Shown one piece after another: positions 51,213 through 60,569 of a stretch of DNA of 64,000 bases. Every line of letters starts with the position of its first letter. The stretch's first letter is position 1. The notes beneath the pieces are model-generated. The model searched no databases. It saw only the letters and a program-made list of their open reading frames with translations, and was not told the DNA's origin. Source of the stretch: Geodermatophilaceae bacterium URHA0031 (GTDB lineage: Bacteria > Actinomycetota > Actinomycetes > Mycobacteriales > Geodermatophilaceae); the NCBI GenBank assembly GCA_000620205.1, contig JHVP01000014.1:59352-123351 (forward strand). The letters are read 5' to 3'. A program made the position numbers and the translations under genes.

Positions 51213-52919
51213 TCAGCCGCGGTCGGCGCTGAGCTTCTCCAGCCGGTTCTGCAGCAGGGTGACGTACGGCGCCCTGGCCCGGGTGGCCCGCTCGTAGTCG
51301 AGCAGGTCGGCGACCGTCTCGATCGGGTAGCTGCGCAGCCGGCCGCGCAGCGCCGGGATGCTGAACGCGTCGTACCCCTCGACCGGGCTGGTGGCCCCGG
51401 TCTCGGTGGCGGCGTCGGCACCGCCGGTCGCTGCGTCCTGCTCCGGTGCCACCAGCGGCTCGCTGGCGGCGCTGTCGGTGATGTCGCTCCCCGGCGTGAC
51501 GCTCTCCGCCGCTTCGGGGCCGCCCAGGTCGACGAGCTCCTCCGCGGCGTCGGCGAGTGCGGCGACGTCTGGGTCGGCGTCGTCGACCAGCTCGGTCTGC
51601 TCCGGCGCCTGGTCGGCGGTCAGGTCGTCCAGGGACGGCACCGCGTGAGCCGGCTCGGCGGGGACGTCGTCGCCGGTGGTCTCGCTCGGGGTGGTCTCGC
51701 TGGGGGCGGTCTCGCTGAGCGTGGTCTCGCTGGAGGTCTCCTCGGCCTGCGGGGCAGCCCCCACCGCGGCGTCGGCGACGAGCTCGTCGGCCACCGCCTC
51801 CTCGACGGCGGCCTCCTCGAGCGCCTCCTCGAGGGTCTCCTCGGCAGCGGCCTCCTCCAGGACGGCCTGCACGGCGACGGCCTCCTCCAGGACCGTCTCC
51901 TCGGCAGCGGCCTCCTCCAGGACGGCCTGCACGGCGACGGCCTCCTCGAGTACCTCCTCGGCAGCGGCCTCCTCCAGGACGGCCTGCACGGCGACGGCCT
52001 CCTCCAGGACCGTCTCCTCGGCAGCGGCCTCCTCCAGGACGGCCTGCACGGCGACGGCCTCCTCCAGGACCGCCTCCTCGGCAGCGGCCTCCTCCAGCGC
52101 CTCCTCGAGGGCCTCCTCGGCAGCGGCCTCCTCCAGGACGGCCTGCACGGCGACGGCCTCCTCCAGGACGGCCTCGACGGCGGCGACCTGCTCCAGGACG
52201 GCCTCGACGGCGGCGGCCTCCTCCAGCTCGGCCTCGTCCTCGGCGGCATCGGTCACCGTCTCGGCGCTCAGGTCCTCGAGGACCTCCTCGGGGACGTCGG
52301 CCGGCGCAGCGGCCCCGATCTCGGCATCGACCTCGGTGGCCAGCTCGTCGACCACCGCCGTGACCGCGTCGGCCTCCGGGTCGTCGGGGAGCGCCGCGAC
52401 CTCGGCGGGGCTGAGGTCCTCGTCCTCGTCCACGGTCAGCGCCAGGACGACGGCGGTCTCCTCCGGCAGGCCGTCCGGCTCGGCCACCGGCAGGTCCGCG
52501 ACCGCCAGGTCGTCGGCGAGCTCGTCGGCCAGCTGCTCGAACACCGGGTCGGAGCCGGCGTCCAGGTCGGCGTCCAGGTCGGCGTCCAGGTCGACGTCCT
52601 CCAGCGCGTTGTCGTCGACGCGGTCGAAGGCCGAGCTGCGGGGCGCGGGGGACCCGTCCGGCGGCGGGGGAGCGGGGAGGTCGTCGTCGAAGGTCGCCAT
52701 CCCGGGCTCGTGGGCACCGCGCAGGCCGGTGAACAGCTCGTCGCCACGGGCCACCAGCCCGGAGTACTGCTGCTGCAGCTTCAGCGAGTGCTGCAGGATC
52801 TGCCCGATCACGCGGATCGGCAGCCCGGGCAGCGTCCCGGGGAGCTTGCGGGCCTCATCGAGCACGGTGGCGGCCAGTCCGGCGAATGCGCGGACGACCT
52901 CGGGGATCTCTCGAGCCAT
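51213..52919 (-). CDS. Acidic repeat protein with lipid-droplet-associated-type ends
   Basis: A 568-residue protein. The N-terminal ~70 residues ([58 protein letters not shown]) and C-terminal ~45 residues ([43 protein letters not shown]) resemble the family annotated as lipid droplet-associated in Actinobacteria, usually beside ispH and xseA. Between them lies a very acidic region, including a Glu/Ala/Val array (about 235-380) with a 20-residue period built on VLEEAVAVQ and LEEAAAEE. Strongly expanded compared with the ~200-residue family norm as I remember it. The family name is from memory. Confidence 0.7.
   Translation of the reverse strand: MAREIPEVVRAFAGLAATVLDEARKLPGTLPGLPIRVIGQILQHSLKLQQQYSGLVARGDELFTGLRGAHEPGMATFDDDLPAPPPPDGSPAPRSSAFDRVDDNALEDVDLDADLDADLDAGSDPVFEQLADELADDLAVADLPVAEPDGLPEETAVVLALTVDEDEDLSPAEVAALPDDPEADAVTAVVDELATEVDAEIGAAAPADVPEEVLEDLSAETVTDAAEDEAELEEAAAVEAVLEQVAAVEAVLEEAVAVQAVLEEAAAEEALEEALEEAAAEEAVLEEAVAVQAVLEEAAAEETVLEEAVAVQAVLEEAAAEEVLEEAVAVQAVLEEAAAEETVLEEAVAVQAVLEEAAAEETLEEALEEAAVEEAVADELVADAAVGAAPQAEETSSETTLSETAPSETTPSETTGDDVPAEPAHAVPSLDDLTADQAPEQTELVDDADPDVAALADAAEELVDLGGPEAAESVTPGSDITDSAASEPLVAPEQDAATGGADAATETGATSPVEGYDAFSIPALRGRLRSYPIETVADLLDYERATRARAPYVTLLQNRLEKLSADRG
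51830..52220 (-). repeat. 60-bp tandem repeat in the acidic protein gene
   Basis: A unit containing CTCCAGGACGGCCTGCACGG and CTCCTCGGCAGCGGCCTC recurs about every 60 bp with partial units, nearly identical at DNA level, pointing to recent expansion. Confidence 0.8.
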
Positions 52920-53047
52920 GCCTCAAGCCTGCCCCACCGGGCGATCAACGGCAGCCCGACCTGTGATGTTGCACCCGTTCGGGGTCGACACGCCTGCAGG
53001 GGCCCGGCGCGAGTTCGCGAGCGTTGGGGAGCAGGCGTGTCCCTTCA

Positions 53048-53053
53048 CTACCA
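53048..53053 (+). promoter_or_regulatory. -10 element of ispH
   Basis: TACCAT, 8 bases before the ispH ATG, so the mRNA is probably leaderless. A TTGGGG lies about 19 bp upstream as a possible -35. Confidence 0.45.
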
Positions 53054-53060
53054 TGGGCGC

Positions 53061-54032
53061 ATGGCTGAACCGCGCGGACGCGTCCTGCTGGCCGACCCCC
53101 GGGGGTACTGCGCCGGCGTCGACCGGGCGGTGGTCGCTGTCGAGCGGGCGCTGGAGATCCACGGTGCGCCGGTCTACGTCCGGAAGCAGATCGTCCACAA
53201 CAAGCACGTGGTGGCCACCCTGGAGCGCCGGGGCGCGGTGTTCGTCGACGAGACCGACGAGGTCCCCGAGGGCGCGGTCGTCGTGTTCAGCGCGCACGGT
53301 GTCTCCCCGGCGGTCAAGGCCGAGGCCGAGGCGCGGTCGCTCCGGACGATCGACGCGACCTGCCCGCTGGTCAGCAAGGTGCACATGGAGGCCAAGCGCT
53401 TCGCCAAGGAGGACTACGACATCCTCCTGATCGGCCACCGGGGGCACGAGGAGGTCGAGGGCACCATGGGCGAGGCCCCGGCGAACACCCAGCTGGTCGA
53501 CGGCGCCGACGACATCGCCACCGTGCAGGTCCGCGACCCGGAGAAGGTCGTCTGGCTGTCCCAGACGACGCTGTCGGTGGACGAGACCCTGACCACCGTG
53601 GACTCGCTGAAGGCCCGCTTCCCCGGCCTGCAGAGCCCGCCGAGCGACGACATCTGCTATGCCACCCAGAACCGCCAGCAGGCCGTCAAGCAGATGGCCG
53701 GTGAGTGCGACCTGGTCATCGTGGTCGGCTCCACGAACTCGTCGAACTCCGTCCGGCTGGTCGAGGTGGCGCTGGAGGCCGGCGCCCGCGACTCCCACCT
53801 CGTCGACTTCGCCTCGGAGATCGACGAGGCCTGGCTGGAGGGGGTCGGCACGGTCGGTGTCACCAGTGGGGCCTCGGTGCCAGAGATCCTGGTCAGCGAC
53901 GTGCTCGACTGGCTGGCCGAGCGCGGCTACCCGGACGTCTCGACGGTCAAGGCCGCCGAGGAGCGGCTGGTGTTCGCGCTGCCGCACGAGCTGAAGCCGA
54001 AGCGGGCGGCGCTCGCCGTCGAGACCGACTGA
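53061..54032 (+). CDS. ispH: 4-hydroxy-3-methylbut-2-enyl diphosphate reductase
   Basis: A 323-residue IspH/LytB enzyme, the last step of the MEP isoprenoid pathway. The three Fe-S cysteines are in [10 protein letters not shown] (Cys17), [10 protein letters not shown] and [11 protein letters not shown]; substrate-site His residues in VHNKHVV, SAHGVSP and [11 protein letters not shown]; and the GSTNSSNS motif. ATG 53061 follows a -10 element directly. Terminator shared with the convergent DUF6542 gene. Confidence 0.97.
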   Translation: MAEPRGRVLLADPRGYCAGVDRAVVAVERALEIHGAPVYVRKQIVHNKHVVATLERRGAVFVDETDEVPEGAVVVFSAHGVSPAVKAEAEARSLRTIDATCPLVSKVHMEAKRFAKEDYDILLIGHRGHEEVEGTMGEAPANTQLVDGADDIATVQVRDPEKVVWLSQTTLSVDETLTTVDSLKARFPGLQSPPSDDICYATQNRQQAVKQMAGECDLVIVVGSTNSSNSVRLVEVALEAGARDSHLVDFASEIDEAWLEGVGTVGVTSGASVPEILVSDVLDWLAERGYPDVSTVKAAEERLVFALPHELKPKRAALAVETD

Positions 54033-54054
54033 GGTACCGCGCCACCAGGCGCAG

Positions 54055-54097
54055 CGCAGGAAGGGCCGGCACCCGCGGGGTGCCGGCCCTTCCTGCG
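54055..54097. terminator. Bidirectional terminator between ispH and the DUF6542 gene
   Basis: Perfect 19-bp stem, arms 54055-54073 and 54079-54097, 5-nt loop; the AAGG/CCTT ends give short A and T stretches on both strands. Confidence 0.85.
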
Positions 54098-54104
54098 TGC
54101 GGCG

Positions 54105-54731
54105 TCAGCGCTTGCTGACCATCCGGAACAGCGACAGCGCGATGGCCGCGCCGGTGGCGATGGCCATGGCCGGGAACCCGCGGACCAGCAGCGTCGCCAG
54201 GCCCGGCAGGGTGAGGTCGGCCGACGGCGCCAGGGCCAGGTTGACCACGGCCACCGCGATGAAGACCAGCGGCGGGGCGGTCACCACGGTCAGCAGGTCC
54301 CGCCGGCGGACGGCCAGCGTCGCCACGACGGTGCCCGCGGTCAGCGCGACCAGGGTGATCATCCCCAGGCCGAGGCCGATGTAGGAGTCCGCGGCCGCGG
54401 CCACGAGGGTCAGCAGGAAGACGCCCAGGACGGCGACGGCGCCGCGCAGCCGGGAGCCGGAGGCCGGGGCGGTGCGGGTCCGGCCGGACGCCGCGGAACC
54501 GGTCCGGCGGTCGTCGGGGCCCGGCCGGTGGACCTCGGCAGAGGGCCGGGGCGGTCCGCTGCGGGCGGACCGGGGATCAGGAGCGCGGCGCTCGGGCGGG
54601 CGGCCGCCGCGGGCCGGGTGATCGCGCTCGGGCCGCTCGGGGGCGCGACCGCGCGCACTGCTGCCCCCCGCGCGGGGCGACGGGTACCCGCGGCCGGCCG
54701 CGGAGCCGGCGTCGTTGCGCTCAGAACGCAC
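54105..54731 (-). CDS. DUF6542-type membrane protein
   Basis: A 208-residue protein. Residues 1-95 are a disordered Arg/Pro/Gly-rich tail; residues about 98-205 contain four transmembrane helices (LRGAVAVLGVFLLTLVAAAADSYIGLGLGMITLVALTAGTVVATLAVRRRDLLTVVTAPPLVFIAVAVVN...). The GTG at 54731 with GGGAGGA 6 bases upstream is preferred to an ATG further upstream. This family frequently sits beside ispH in Actinobacteria; function unknown. Confidence 0.75.
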   Translation of the reverse strand: MRSERNDAGSAAGRGYPSPRAGGSSARGRAPERPERDHPARGGRPPERRAPDPRSARSGPPRPSAEVHRPGPDDRRTGSAASGRTRTAPASGSRLRGAVAVLGVFLLTLVAAAADSYIGLGLGMITLVALTAGTVVATLAVRRRDLLTVVTAPPLVFIAVAVVNLALAPSADLTLPGLATLLVRGFPAMAIATGAAIALSLFRMVSKR

Positions 54732-54970
54732 GGCTTCCTCCCGCCAGTTCCCAGCTCGAGCATCGACAGTGACCGGAGCGATGGTGCACCTCCTCGTCGA
54801 CGGCAGCACGCGTCAACGCACCACCCGGTCGGGCCACGGTAACGGCCCTTCCTGAGTAGACGCTGGACCTCGCGGGAATGGCGGGCCAGAAGTCGCCGGT
54901 GTCGCGGGTGCCGGGTGGCGCTTGTGCACAGCCGCACCCCATCAGCCCCAGCGACCCCAGCCGCCGCGGC

Positions 54971-55000
54971 CGGGGTGGTCCGAGGTGGTCCGAGGTGGTC
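54971..55000. repeat. Three 10-bp tandem repeats
   Basis: CGGGGTGGTC, CGAGGTGGTC, CGAGGTGGTC in tandem, just after the rmuC stop. No function apparent. Confidence 0.8.
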
Positions 55001-55012
55001 CGGGGTCGCAGT

Positions 55013-56191
55013 TCAGCCGGCGGTGCCGTCGGTCCTGGTGCCGTACCCGGTGCCGTCGTAGCCGGTGCCGTCGTACCTGCTGGGGTCGTACCCGGTGGCG
55101 CCGGCAGCGCCGGTGCGTGACCCGGGCAGGGGCAGCTCGGCCGGGCGCGGGGCCGGCTCGCCGTCGGGCACCGACCGGAGCACGCGGACCGCGCCCTCGA
55201 CCAGCCCGGGGGTGGGCACCGGTGCGGCGGCGACGCCGAGGTCGTCGAACCGGCGGGCGGCCACCAGGACCGAGTTCTCGTAGGACCCGACCGTCTCGTT
55301 GTAGCGGGTCAGCGCCGACCCCAGGGCCGAGCCGAGCCGGGTGAGGTGGCCGGACAGCGTGCTGAGCCGGGTGTGCACCGTGCGGCCGACCTCGAGCACC
55401 GCCGCGGCGTCCTGGGCCAGCCGCTCCTGGCGCCACGAGTAGGCGACGGTGCGCAGCAGGGCCAGCAGGGTGCTCGGCGTCGCGACGATGACGTCCCGGG
55501 CGAACCCGTGCTCGAGCAGCCCGGGCTCGGCCTCCAGGGCGGTGGTGAGGAATCCGTCGGAGGGGACGAACAGCACGGTGAACGGTGCCGCCGAGCCGAA
55601 CGCGGTGGGGTAGTGGCGGGCCGCGAGCGCGTCGACGTGGGTGCGCAGCTGCCGGGCGTGGTCGGCGACCCGCTGCGCCCGTACCGCTTGGTCGGTGGCC
55701 TGGACCGCGTCGATGTAACCGGTGAACGGCACCTTCGCGTCGACGATGACCTGGCGCCCGTCGGCGAGGGTGACCACCAGGTCGGGCCGGACCCGGGCGC
55801 CGTCCTCGGTGGTGCCCGAGGGCTGCTCCACGAAGTCGCAGTGCTCCAGCAGGCCGGCGACCTCGACCACCCGGCGCAGCTGCAGCTCGCCCCAACGCCC
55901 GCGCACGTGCGGCGTGCGCAGGGCGGTGACCAGCGCTGCCGTCTCCTGGCGCAGCAGTGCCGAGGTCTGCCCGATGGTGCCGACCTGCTCACGCAGCTCC
56001 CCGTGCGCGGTGGCGCGGTCCCGCTCGATGCCGGCCAGCAACCGGTGCAGGTGGTCCAACGACTCGTGCACCGGCTCGAGCGCGTCCGGGGCCGCGGTGG
56101 ACCGACCCCGCAGCGCGACGACGCCGAGGGTCACCGCGGTGGCCAGCAGCGCGCCGATGAGGAGCCCGAGGAGCAGGGAGGCGGCGTCCAT
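55013..56191 (-). CDS. rmuC: RmuC family DNA recombination protein
   Basis: A 392-residue protein: N-terminal transmembrane helix (about 4-27), coiled coil, then the RmuC nuclease-like core GRWGELQLRRVVEVAGLLEHCDFVEQ, RVRPDLVVTLADGRQVIVDAKVPF and FVPSDGFLTTAL. RmuC is thought to limit DNA inversions at short repeats. The last ~25 residues are a repetitive Tyr/Gly/Asp/Thr tail (GYDGTGY type), unusual for the family. Divergent from the VOC gene. Confidence 0.93.
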   Translation of the reverse strand: MDAASLLLGLLIGALLATAVTLGVVALRGRSTAAPDALEPVHESLDHLHRLLAGIERDRATAHGELREQVGTIGQTSALLRQETAALVTALRTPHVRGRWGELQLRRVVEVAGLLEHCDFVEQPSGTTEDGARVRPDLVVTLADGRQVIVDAKVPFTGYIDAVQATDQAVRAQRVADHARQLRTHVDALAARHYPTAFGSAAPFTVLFVPSDGFLTTALEAEPGLLEHGFARDVIVATPSTLLALLRTVAYSWRQERLAQDAAAVLEVGRTVHTRLSTLSGHLTRLGSALGSALTRYNETVGSYENSVLVAARRFDDLGVAAAPVPTPGLVEGAVRVLRSVPDGEPAPRPAELPLPGSRTGAAGATGYDPSRYDGTGYDGTGYGTRTDGTAG

Positions 56192-56263
56192 GGGAGGAGC
56201 CTGCCCCAGGGGTCCGACAGTTCCCGGTGAGCGGCGGGGCTCCGCGTGTTCCACAGTGGCGCC

Positions 56264-56704
56264 ATGACCGAGACCCCGCTGGCCAGGCCGCAGGCCATCC
56301 ACCACGTCCGGCTCACCGTCACCGACATCGCCCGGTCGAGGGCGTTCTACCGCTCGCTGCTGGGCGTCGACCCGGCGTTCGACTTCAGCGACCAGGTCGA
56401 CGAGCCCGGCGTCCGCGACGACCCGGCCCGGCTGTTCGGGGGGTGCGTGTTCCCGGTGGGCGACCAGCTCGTCGGGCTGCGCCCGGTGGCCGCGGCCGGC
56501 GACGTCTTCGAGTCCACCCGGGTCGGGCTGGACCACCTGAGCCTCGCGCTCGGCTCGCTGGAGGAGCTTCGGGCGACCGCCGCTCGGCTCGACGAGGCCG
56601 GGGTGGTGCACGGCGAGGTGAACGAGCTCGAGGGCCTGGGCCTGGCGGTCCTGTCGGTCCAGGACCCCGATGACATCAACCTGGAGCTGTCCGCGCCGGC
56701 CTGA
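56264..56704 (+). CDS. VOC family (glyoxalase-like) protein
   Basis: A 146-residue protein with paired beta-alpha-beta modules: IHHVRLTVTDIARSRAFYRSLLGVDPAF at the start and GLDHLSLALGSLEELRATAARLDEAGVVHGEV in the second half, ending VQDPDDINLELSAP. Metal ligands would be His in IHHV, the residue in LDHL and Glu in NLEL. Substrate unknown. Stop is 10 bp from the convergent ogt stop. Confidence 0.9.
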   Translation: MTETPLARPQAIHHVRLTVTDIARSRAFYRSLLGVDPAFDFSDQVDEPGVRDDPARLFGGCVFPVGDQLVGLRPVAAAGDVFESTRVGLDHLSLALGSLEELRATAARLDEAGVVHGEVNELEGLGLAVLSVQDPDDINLELSAPA

Positions 56705-56714
56705 CCGGCTCGGC

Positions 56715-57248
56715 TCAGACCGGGACGGGGGCGTGCTCCGCCTCGTGGTCGAGCAGCCAGCGCTTGACCGGGGTCCCCCAGCGGAAGCCGCCCAGCCCGC
56801 CGCCGGTGGCCAGCACCCGGTGGCAGGGCACGAAGAGCGCCGCGGCGTTGCGTGCGCAGGCGCCGGCGGCCGCACGGACCGCCGACGGGCGCCCGCACCG
56901 GGCGGCGAACTCCGCGTAGGTGTCCGGCTGGCCTGCTGGCACGGTGCGCAGCACCTCCCAGGCGTCGGTGAGGAACGGACCGGACCGCTGCCGCACCGGT
57001 ACGGCGTCGATCGCGGCGACGTCCCCGGCGGAGAACGCCGCGACGACGTCGAGCACGGGGAGGGTCTCGGCGCGTTCGACCCAGGTCGGCCGCAGCGACC
57101 GGTGGACGACGGGCAGCAGGTCGCTGACGTCGTCGGTCCAGCCGCTGGCGAGGACGACGTCCTCGCCGTCCGCCCCGGTGGTGACGACGACGGTGAACGG
57201 GCCGGGCGGGGTCGCCACGCAGGCGAACCGGGCGGGGGCGGTGCTCAT
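56715..57248 (-). CDS. ogt: Methylated-DNA-[protein]-cysteine S-methyltransferase
   Basis: A 177-residue Ogt/MGMT. The acceptor cysteine is in FVPCHRVLATGGGLGGFRWG; the helix-turn-helix precedes it (TYAEFAARCGRPSAVRAAAGACARNAAA). It removes alkyl groups from O6-alkylguanine. ATG overlaps the stop of the Ada-AlkA gene by 4 bp, so the pair is co-translated. Confidence 0.95.
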   Translation of the reverse strand: MSTAPARFACVATPPGPFTVVVTTGADGEDVVLASGWTDDVSDLLPVVHRSLRPTWVERAETLPVLDVVAAFSAGDVAAIDAVPVRQRSGPFLTDAWEVLRTVPAGQPDTYAEFAARCGRPSAVRAAAGACARNAAALFVPCHRVLATGGGLGGFRWGTPVKRWLLDHEAEHAPVPV

Positions 57249-58747
57249 GACGGGCTCCGATCGGAGAGGGGACCGCGGGTGAAGAGGGTGGGGACGGCGA
57301 GCGCCCAGAGGTGCATCACCGCGTAGGAGCGCCACGGCCGCCAGCGTTCGTCGGCCTCGGCGTCGGAGCTGCCCAGCGCAGCCAGGCTGCGGCGCAGCGC
57401 CAGGTCGCCGGGCAGCCACACGTCGGGATCGGCCAGCCCGCGCAGCCCGACCAGGGCCGCCGTCCACGGGCCGATCCCCGGCAGCGCCAGCAGCTGCCGC
57501 CGGGCCTCGTCCCGGTCCGACCCGGGGTTCAGCACCACGGTGCCCTCGGCCAGCGCGGCGGCCAGGGTGTGCACCGTGCGCCGCCGGGCCCCGGTGAGAC
57601 CGACCGCGGCGAGGTCGGCGTCGGCCAGGTCGGCGGCCCGGGGGAAGGCGTGGGTGAGGGTGCCGACCGGTTCGACCAGCGCGCGGCCCGCGGCCGCGAC
57701 CACCCGGGCGGTGAGGGTGCGGGCACCGGCCACCGACACCTGCTGGCCCAGCACCGCGCGGACGGCGAGCTCCTCGGCGTCCGGCGCGGTCGGCACCCGC
57801 CGTCCCGGCGCCCCGGCGACCAGCGGGGCGAGCGCCGGGTCCGCGCGGAGCACGGTGTCGACGGCGGTCGGGTCGGCGTCGAGGTCCAGCAGCCGCCGGC
57901 ACCGGGTCACGGCCACCCCGAGGTCGCGCAGCTCGTGCAGCCGCAGCCGGGCGGTGACCGCCGCGCTCCCGTCCGGGGCGGGGGAGAGGCGGACGACGGC
58001 GGGCCCGTGCGGCAGGTCGAGCACCCGGGAGAACGTCGTCCCGTCCCACTCCTCCAGGCCGGGGGTCGCGTGCGCGCCGAGGAAGAGGAGCACCTCGTCG
58101 GGGGCGAACGGGGCGCGGGCGGCCAGCCGCAGGGTGAGCCACCCGGGGCTGCCGCCGTCGCTGCGCGGGGTGGCCGGGCGCAGTGCCGACGGTGTCGTCC
58201 CGAACACCGACCGGACCGTGTCGTTGAACTGCCGGATGGAGGCGAAGCCGGACGCGAAGGCGACGTCGGCCATCGGCAGCAGCGTCGTCTCGATCAGCAG
58301 CCGGGCGGTCTGGGCGCGCTGCGCCCGGGCCAGCGCCAGCGGGCCGACGCCCAGCTCGGCGGTGAGCAGCCGGTGCAGCTGGCGGTCGGAGTAGCCCAGC
58401 CGGGCGGCGAGCCCGCCGACGCCGCCGCGCTCCACCTCGCCGTCGGCGATCAGCCGCATCGCCCGGGCGACGACGTCGGCGCGCACGTCCCAGTCGGGGG
58501 AGCCGGGGACGGCGTCGGGCCGGCACCGGCGGCAGGCGCGGAAGCCGGCGGCCTGGGCCGAGGCCGCGGTGGTGTGGAACTCGACGTTGCGCTGCAGCGG
58601 GGTGCGCGCCGGGCACGACGGACGGCAGTAGATGCCGGTGCTGTGCACCGCGGTCACGAACCACCCGTCGAAGCGCGGGTCGCGGCTGGTCACGGCGCGG
58701 TAGCAGTGCTCCGCGTCCAGTCGGCCCCGCTCCAGCGTCTCGGTCAT
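57245..58747 (-). CDS. Ada regulatory domain - AlkA DNA-3-methyladenine glycosylase fusion
   Basis: A 500-residue protein. Residues about 1-90 are the Ada zinc domain with four cysteines (GIYCRPSCPA, FRACRRC), whose cysteine accepts methyl groups from phosphotriesters; about 90-195 an AraC-type DNA-binding domain (VGGLAARLGYSDRQLHRLLTAELG, VAFASGFASIRQFNDTVRSVFG); about 205-320 AlkA N-terminal domain; about 325-490 HhH-GPD glycosylase (RAVLGQQVSVAGARTL, LPGIGPWTAALVGLR, then the catalytic Asp in DPDVWLPGDLALRRSLA). It senses alkylation, activates repair genes and excises alkylated bases. Confidence 0.95.
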   Translation of the reverse strand: MTETLERGRLDAEHCYRAVTSRDPRFDGWFVTAVHSTGIYCRPSCPARTPLQRNVEFHTTAASAQAAGFRACRRCRPDAVPGSPDWDVRADVVARAMRLIADGEVERGGVGGLAARLGYSDRQLHRLLTAELGVGPLALARAQRAQTARLLIETTLLPMADVAFASGFASIRQFNDTVRSVFGTTPSALRPATPRSDGGSPGWLTLRLAARAPFAPDEVLLFLGAHATPGLEEWDGTTFSRVLDLPHGPAVVRLSPAPDGSAAVTARLRLHELRDLGVAVTRCRRLLDLDADPTAVDTVLRADPALAPLVAGAPGRRVPTAPDAEELAVRAVLGQQVSVAGARTLTARVVAAAGRALVEPVGTLTHAFPRAADLADADLAAVGLTGARRRTVHTLAAALAEGTVVLNPGSDRDEARRQLLALPGIGPWTAALVGLRGLADPDVWLPGDLALRRSLAALGSSDAEADERWRPWRSYAVMHLWALAVPTLFTRGPLSDRSPS

Positions 58748-58885
58748 GGCACGAGCATGGCACCACCGACGGGCGGTGACTGGCGGCTTTCGGACGCCAC
58801 GGTGAGCGGTGCGCTCGACGTCCGTCGCCCAGGGGCCTACCGTTCGGGTCCGCAGTACGACAATCGAACCGACTGGAGCAGACCC

Positions 58886-59584
58886 GTGGACCTCCGCACC
58901 ACCACCGCCCTCGTCACCGGTGCCAACCGCGGCTTCGGCCGGGCGCTCGCCGCCGAGCTCGTCTCGCGCGGTGCCACCGTCATCGCCGGCGCACGCCGGC
59001 CCGGGTCGGTCGACCTGCCCGGCGTCACGCCGCTGGCGCTGGACATCACCGACCCTGCCTCGGTCGCCGCGGCCGCGGCGGCCACCGGCGACGTGACGCT
59101 GCTGGTCAACAACGCCGGCATCGACACCCGCACCAACCTGCTCACCGCCGACCTGGCCGACGTGCAGGCCGAGCTGGACACCAACTTCCTGGGCACGCTG
59201 GCGGTGGTGCGGGCCTTCCTGCCGCAGGTCGAGCGGGCCGGCGGCACGATCGTCAACGTGCTGTCCGCGCTGTCCTGGGTCAGCTTCCCGGGCACCGGGG
59301 CCTACAGCGCCGCCAAGTCCGCGGCCTGGTCGATGACCAACGCGCTGCGGGCCGAGCTCGCCCCCCGCGGTGTCACCGTGGCGGGGCTGCACGTCGGGTA
59401 CATGGACACCGACATGACCGAGGACGTGACCGCGCCCAAGTCCGACCCGGCCGAGATCGCCCGGATCGCCGTCGACGCGATCGAGGCCGACAGCACCGAG
59501 ATCGTCGCCGACGAGGTCAGCCGGCAGGTGCAGGCCGGCCTGGCCGGCGGGGTGGCGGCGCTGTACCCGCAGCTCGCCCGCTGA
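58886..59584 (+). CDS. Short-chain dehydrogenase/reductase
   Basis: A 232-residue SDR: cofactor motif TGANRGFGRAL near residues 11-21, NNAG in LLVNNAGIDTRTN, catalytic Ser in VLSALSWVSFPG and YSAAK as the Tyr-xxx-Lys pair. Substrate unknown. GTG 58886 with GGAG 7 bases upstream. Followed by a perfect palindromic terminator. Confidence 0.92.
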   Translation: MDLRTTTALVTGANRGFGRALAAELVSRGATVIAGARRPGSVDLPGVTPLALDITDPASVAAAAAATGDVTLLVNNAGIDTRTNLLTADLADVQAELDTNFLGTLAVVRAFLPQVERAGGTIVNVLSALSWVSFPGTGAYSAAKSAAWSMTNALRAELAPRGVTVAGLHVGYMDTDMTEDVTAPKSDPAEIARIAVDAIEADSTEIVADEVSRQVQAGLAGGVAALYPQLAR

Positions 59585-59590
59585 GCTGCT

Positions 59591-59618
59591 CCGCCGTCCA
59601 CCGATCGGTGGACGGCGG
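59591..59618 (+). terminator. Perfect 28-bp palindrome after the SDR gene
   Basis: Arms 59591-59602 and 59607-59618 with GATC at the centre; 6 bp after the SDR stop and about 50 bp before the ABC gene. Most likely a terminator, alternatively an operator for the following operon. Confidence 0.65.
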
Positions 59619-59669
59619 ACCCGCACTCCGGTGGTCCCGGACCCGACCGTCCGGCGACAGGGTCGGTGC

Positions 59670-60569
59670 ATGACATCGACGCAGCTGGCACCGCCGGCGA
59701 CCCGGGCCGGCGCAGCGCCGGCCGTGGCCGTCCGCGGCCTGGGGAAGAGCTACGGAGGTCGGACCGTCCTCGACGGCCTGGACCTCGAGGTGCGGCGGGG
59801 CGAGTGCTTCGCGCTGCTCGGCCCGAACGGGGCGGGCAAGACGACGACGATCGAGGTCCTGGAGGGCGTGCGCCGCCGGGACGCCGGTGAGGTGCTCGTG
59901 CTCGGGGAGGACCCGGCGGTCGCGGGCCGGGACTGGCGGGCCCGGATCGGCGTCGTGAGCCAGGGCGAGGGCGCCGGCCAGGAGCTCAGCGTCCGGGAGA
60001 CCCTCGACCACTTCGCGCACTACACCGCCACCCCGCGGCCCACCGCCGAGCTGCTGGCCGCCGTGGGTCTCACCGAGCAGGCGGGCACCCGGGTGGGCCG
60101 GCTGTCCGGTGGCCAGCGCCGCCGGCTGGCGGTCGCGCTCGGGGTGCAGGGGGACCCCGAGCTGGTCTTCCTCGACGAACCGACGACCGGGATGGACCCG
60201 GCCGCCCGCCGTCAGTTCTGGCAGCTGGTCCGCGACCTGCGGACCGGCGGGACGACGGTGCTGCTCACCACGCACTACCTGGACGAGGCCGCCGAGCTGG
60301 CCGACCGGGTCGGCGTCGTCGCCGGCGGCCGGCTGGTCGAGGTGGCACCGCCGGCCGAGCTCGGCGCCGACCTGCGCCGGGTGGCCACCGTGCGCTGGCG
60401 GGAGGACGGCGGCTGGCGCGAGGTGCGCACCGAGACGCCCTCCGTCGTCCTGCGCGACCTGCTCGCCGCCACCCTGCACGAGGTGCAGGGCCTGTCCGTC
60501 ACCCGCCCCGGCCTGGAGGACGTCTACCTCCAGCTGGTCGGCGCCACCCCGCAGGGAGACCAGCGATGA
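59670..60569 (+). CDS. ABC transporter ATP-binding protein
   Basis: A 299-residue ABC-2 type ATPase. Walker A GPNGAGKTT at residues 51-59, signature LSGGQRRRLAVALG, Walker B LVFLDEP, H-loop LLTTHYLDEA. First gene of a four-gene operon with 4-bp overlaps: ATPase, permease, sensor kinase, response regulator. Probably an exporter controlled by, or informing, the two-component system. Confidence 0.96.
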   Translation: MTSTQLAPPATRAGAAPAVAVRGLGKSYGGRTVLDGLDLEVRRGECFALLGPNGAGKTTTIEVLEGVRRRDAGEVLVLGEDPAVAGRDWRARIGVVSQGEGAGQELSVRETLDHFAHYTATPRPTAELLAAVGLTEQAGTRVGRLSGGQRRRLAVALGVQGDPELVFLDEPTTGMDPAARRQFWQLVRDLRTGGTTVLLTTHYLDEAAELADRVGVVAGGRLVEVAPPAELGADLRRVATVRWREDGGWREVRTETPSVVLRDLLAATLHEVQGLSVTRPGLEDVYLQLVGATPQGDQR

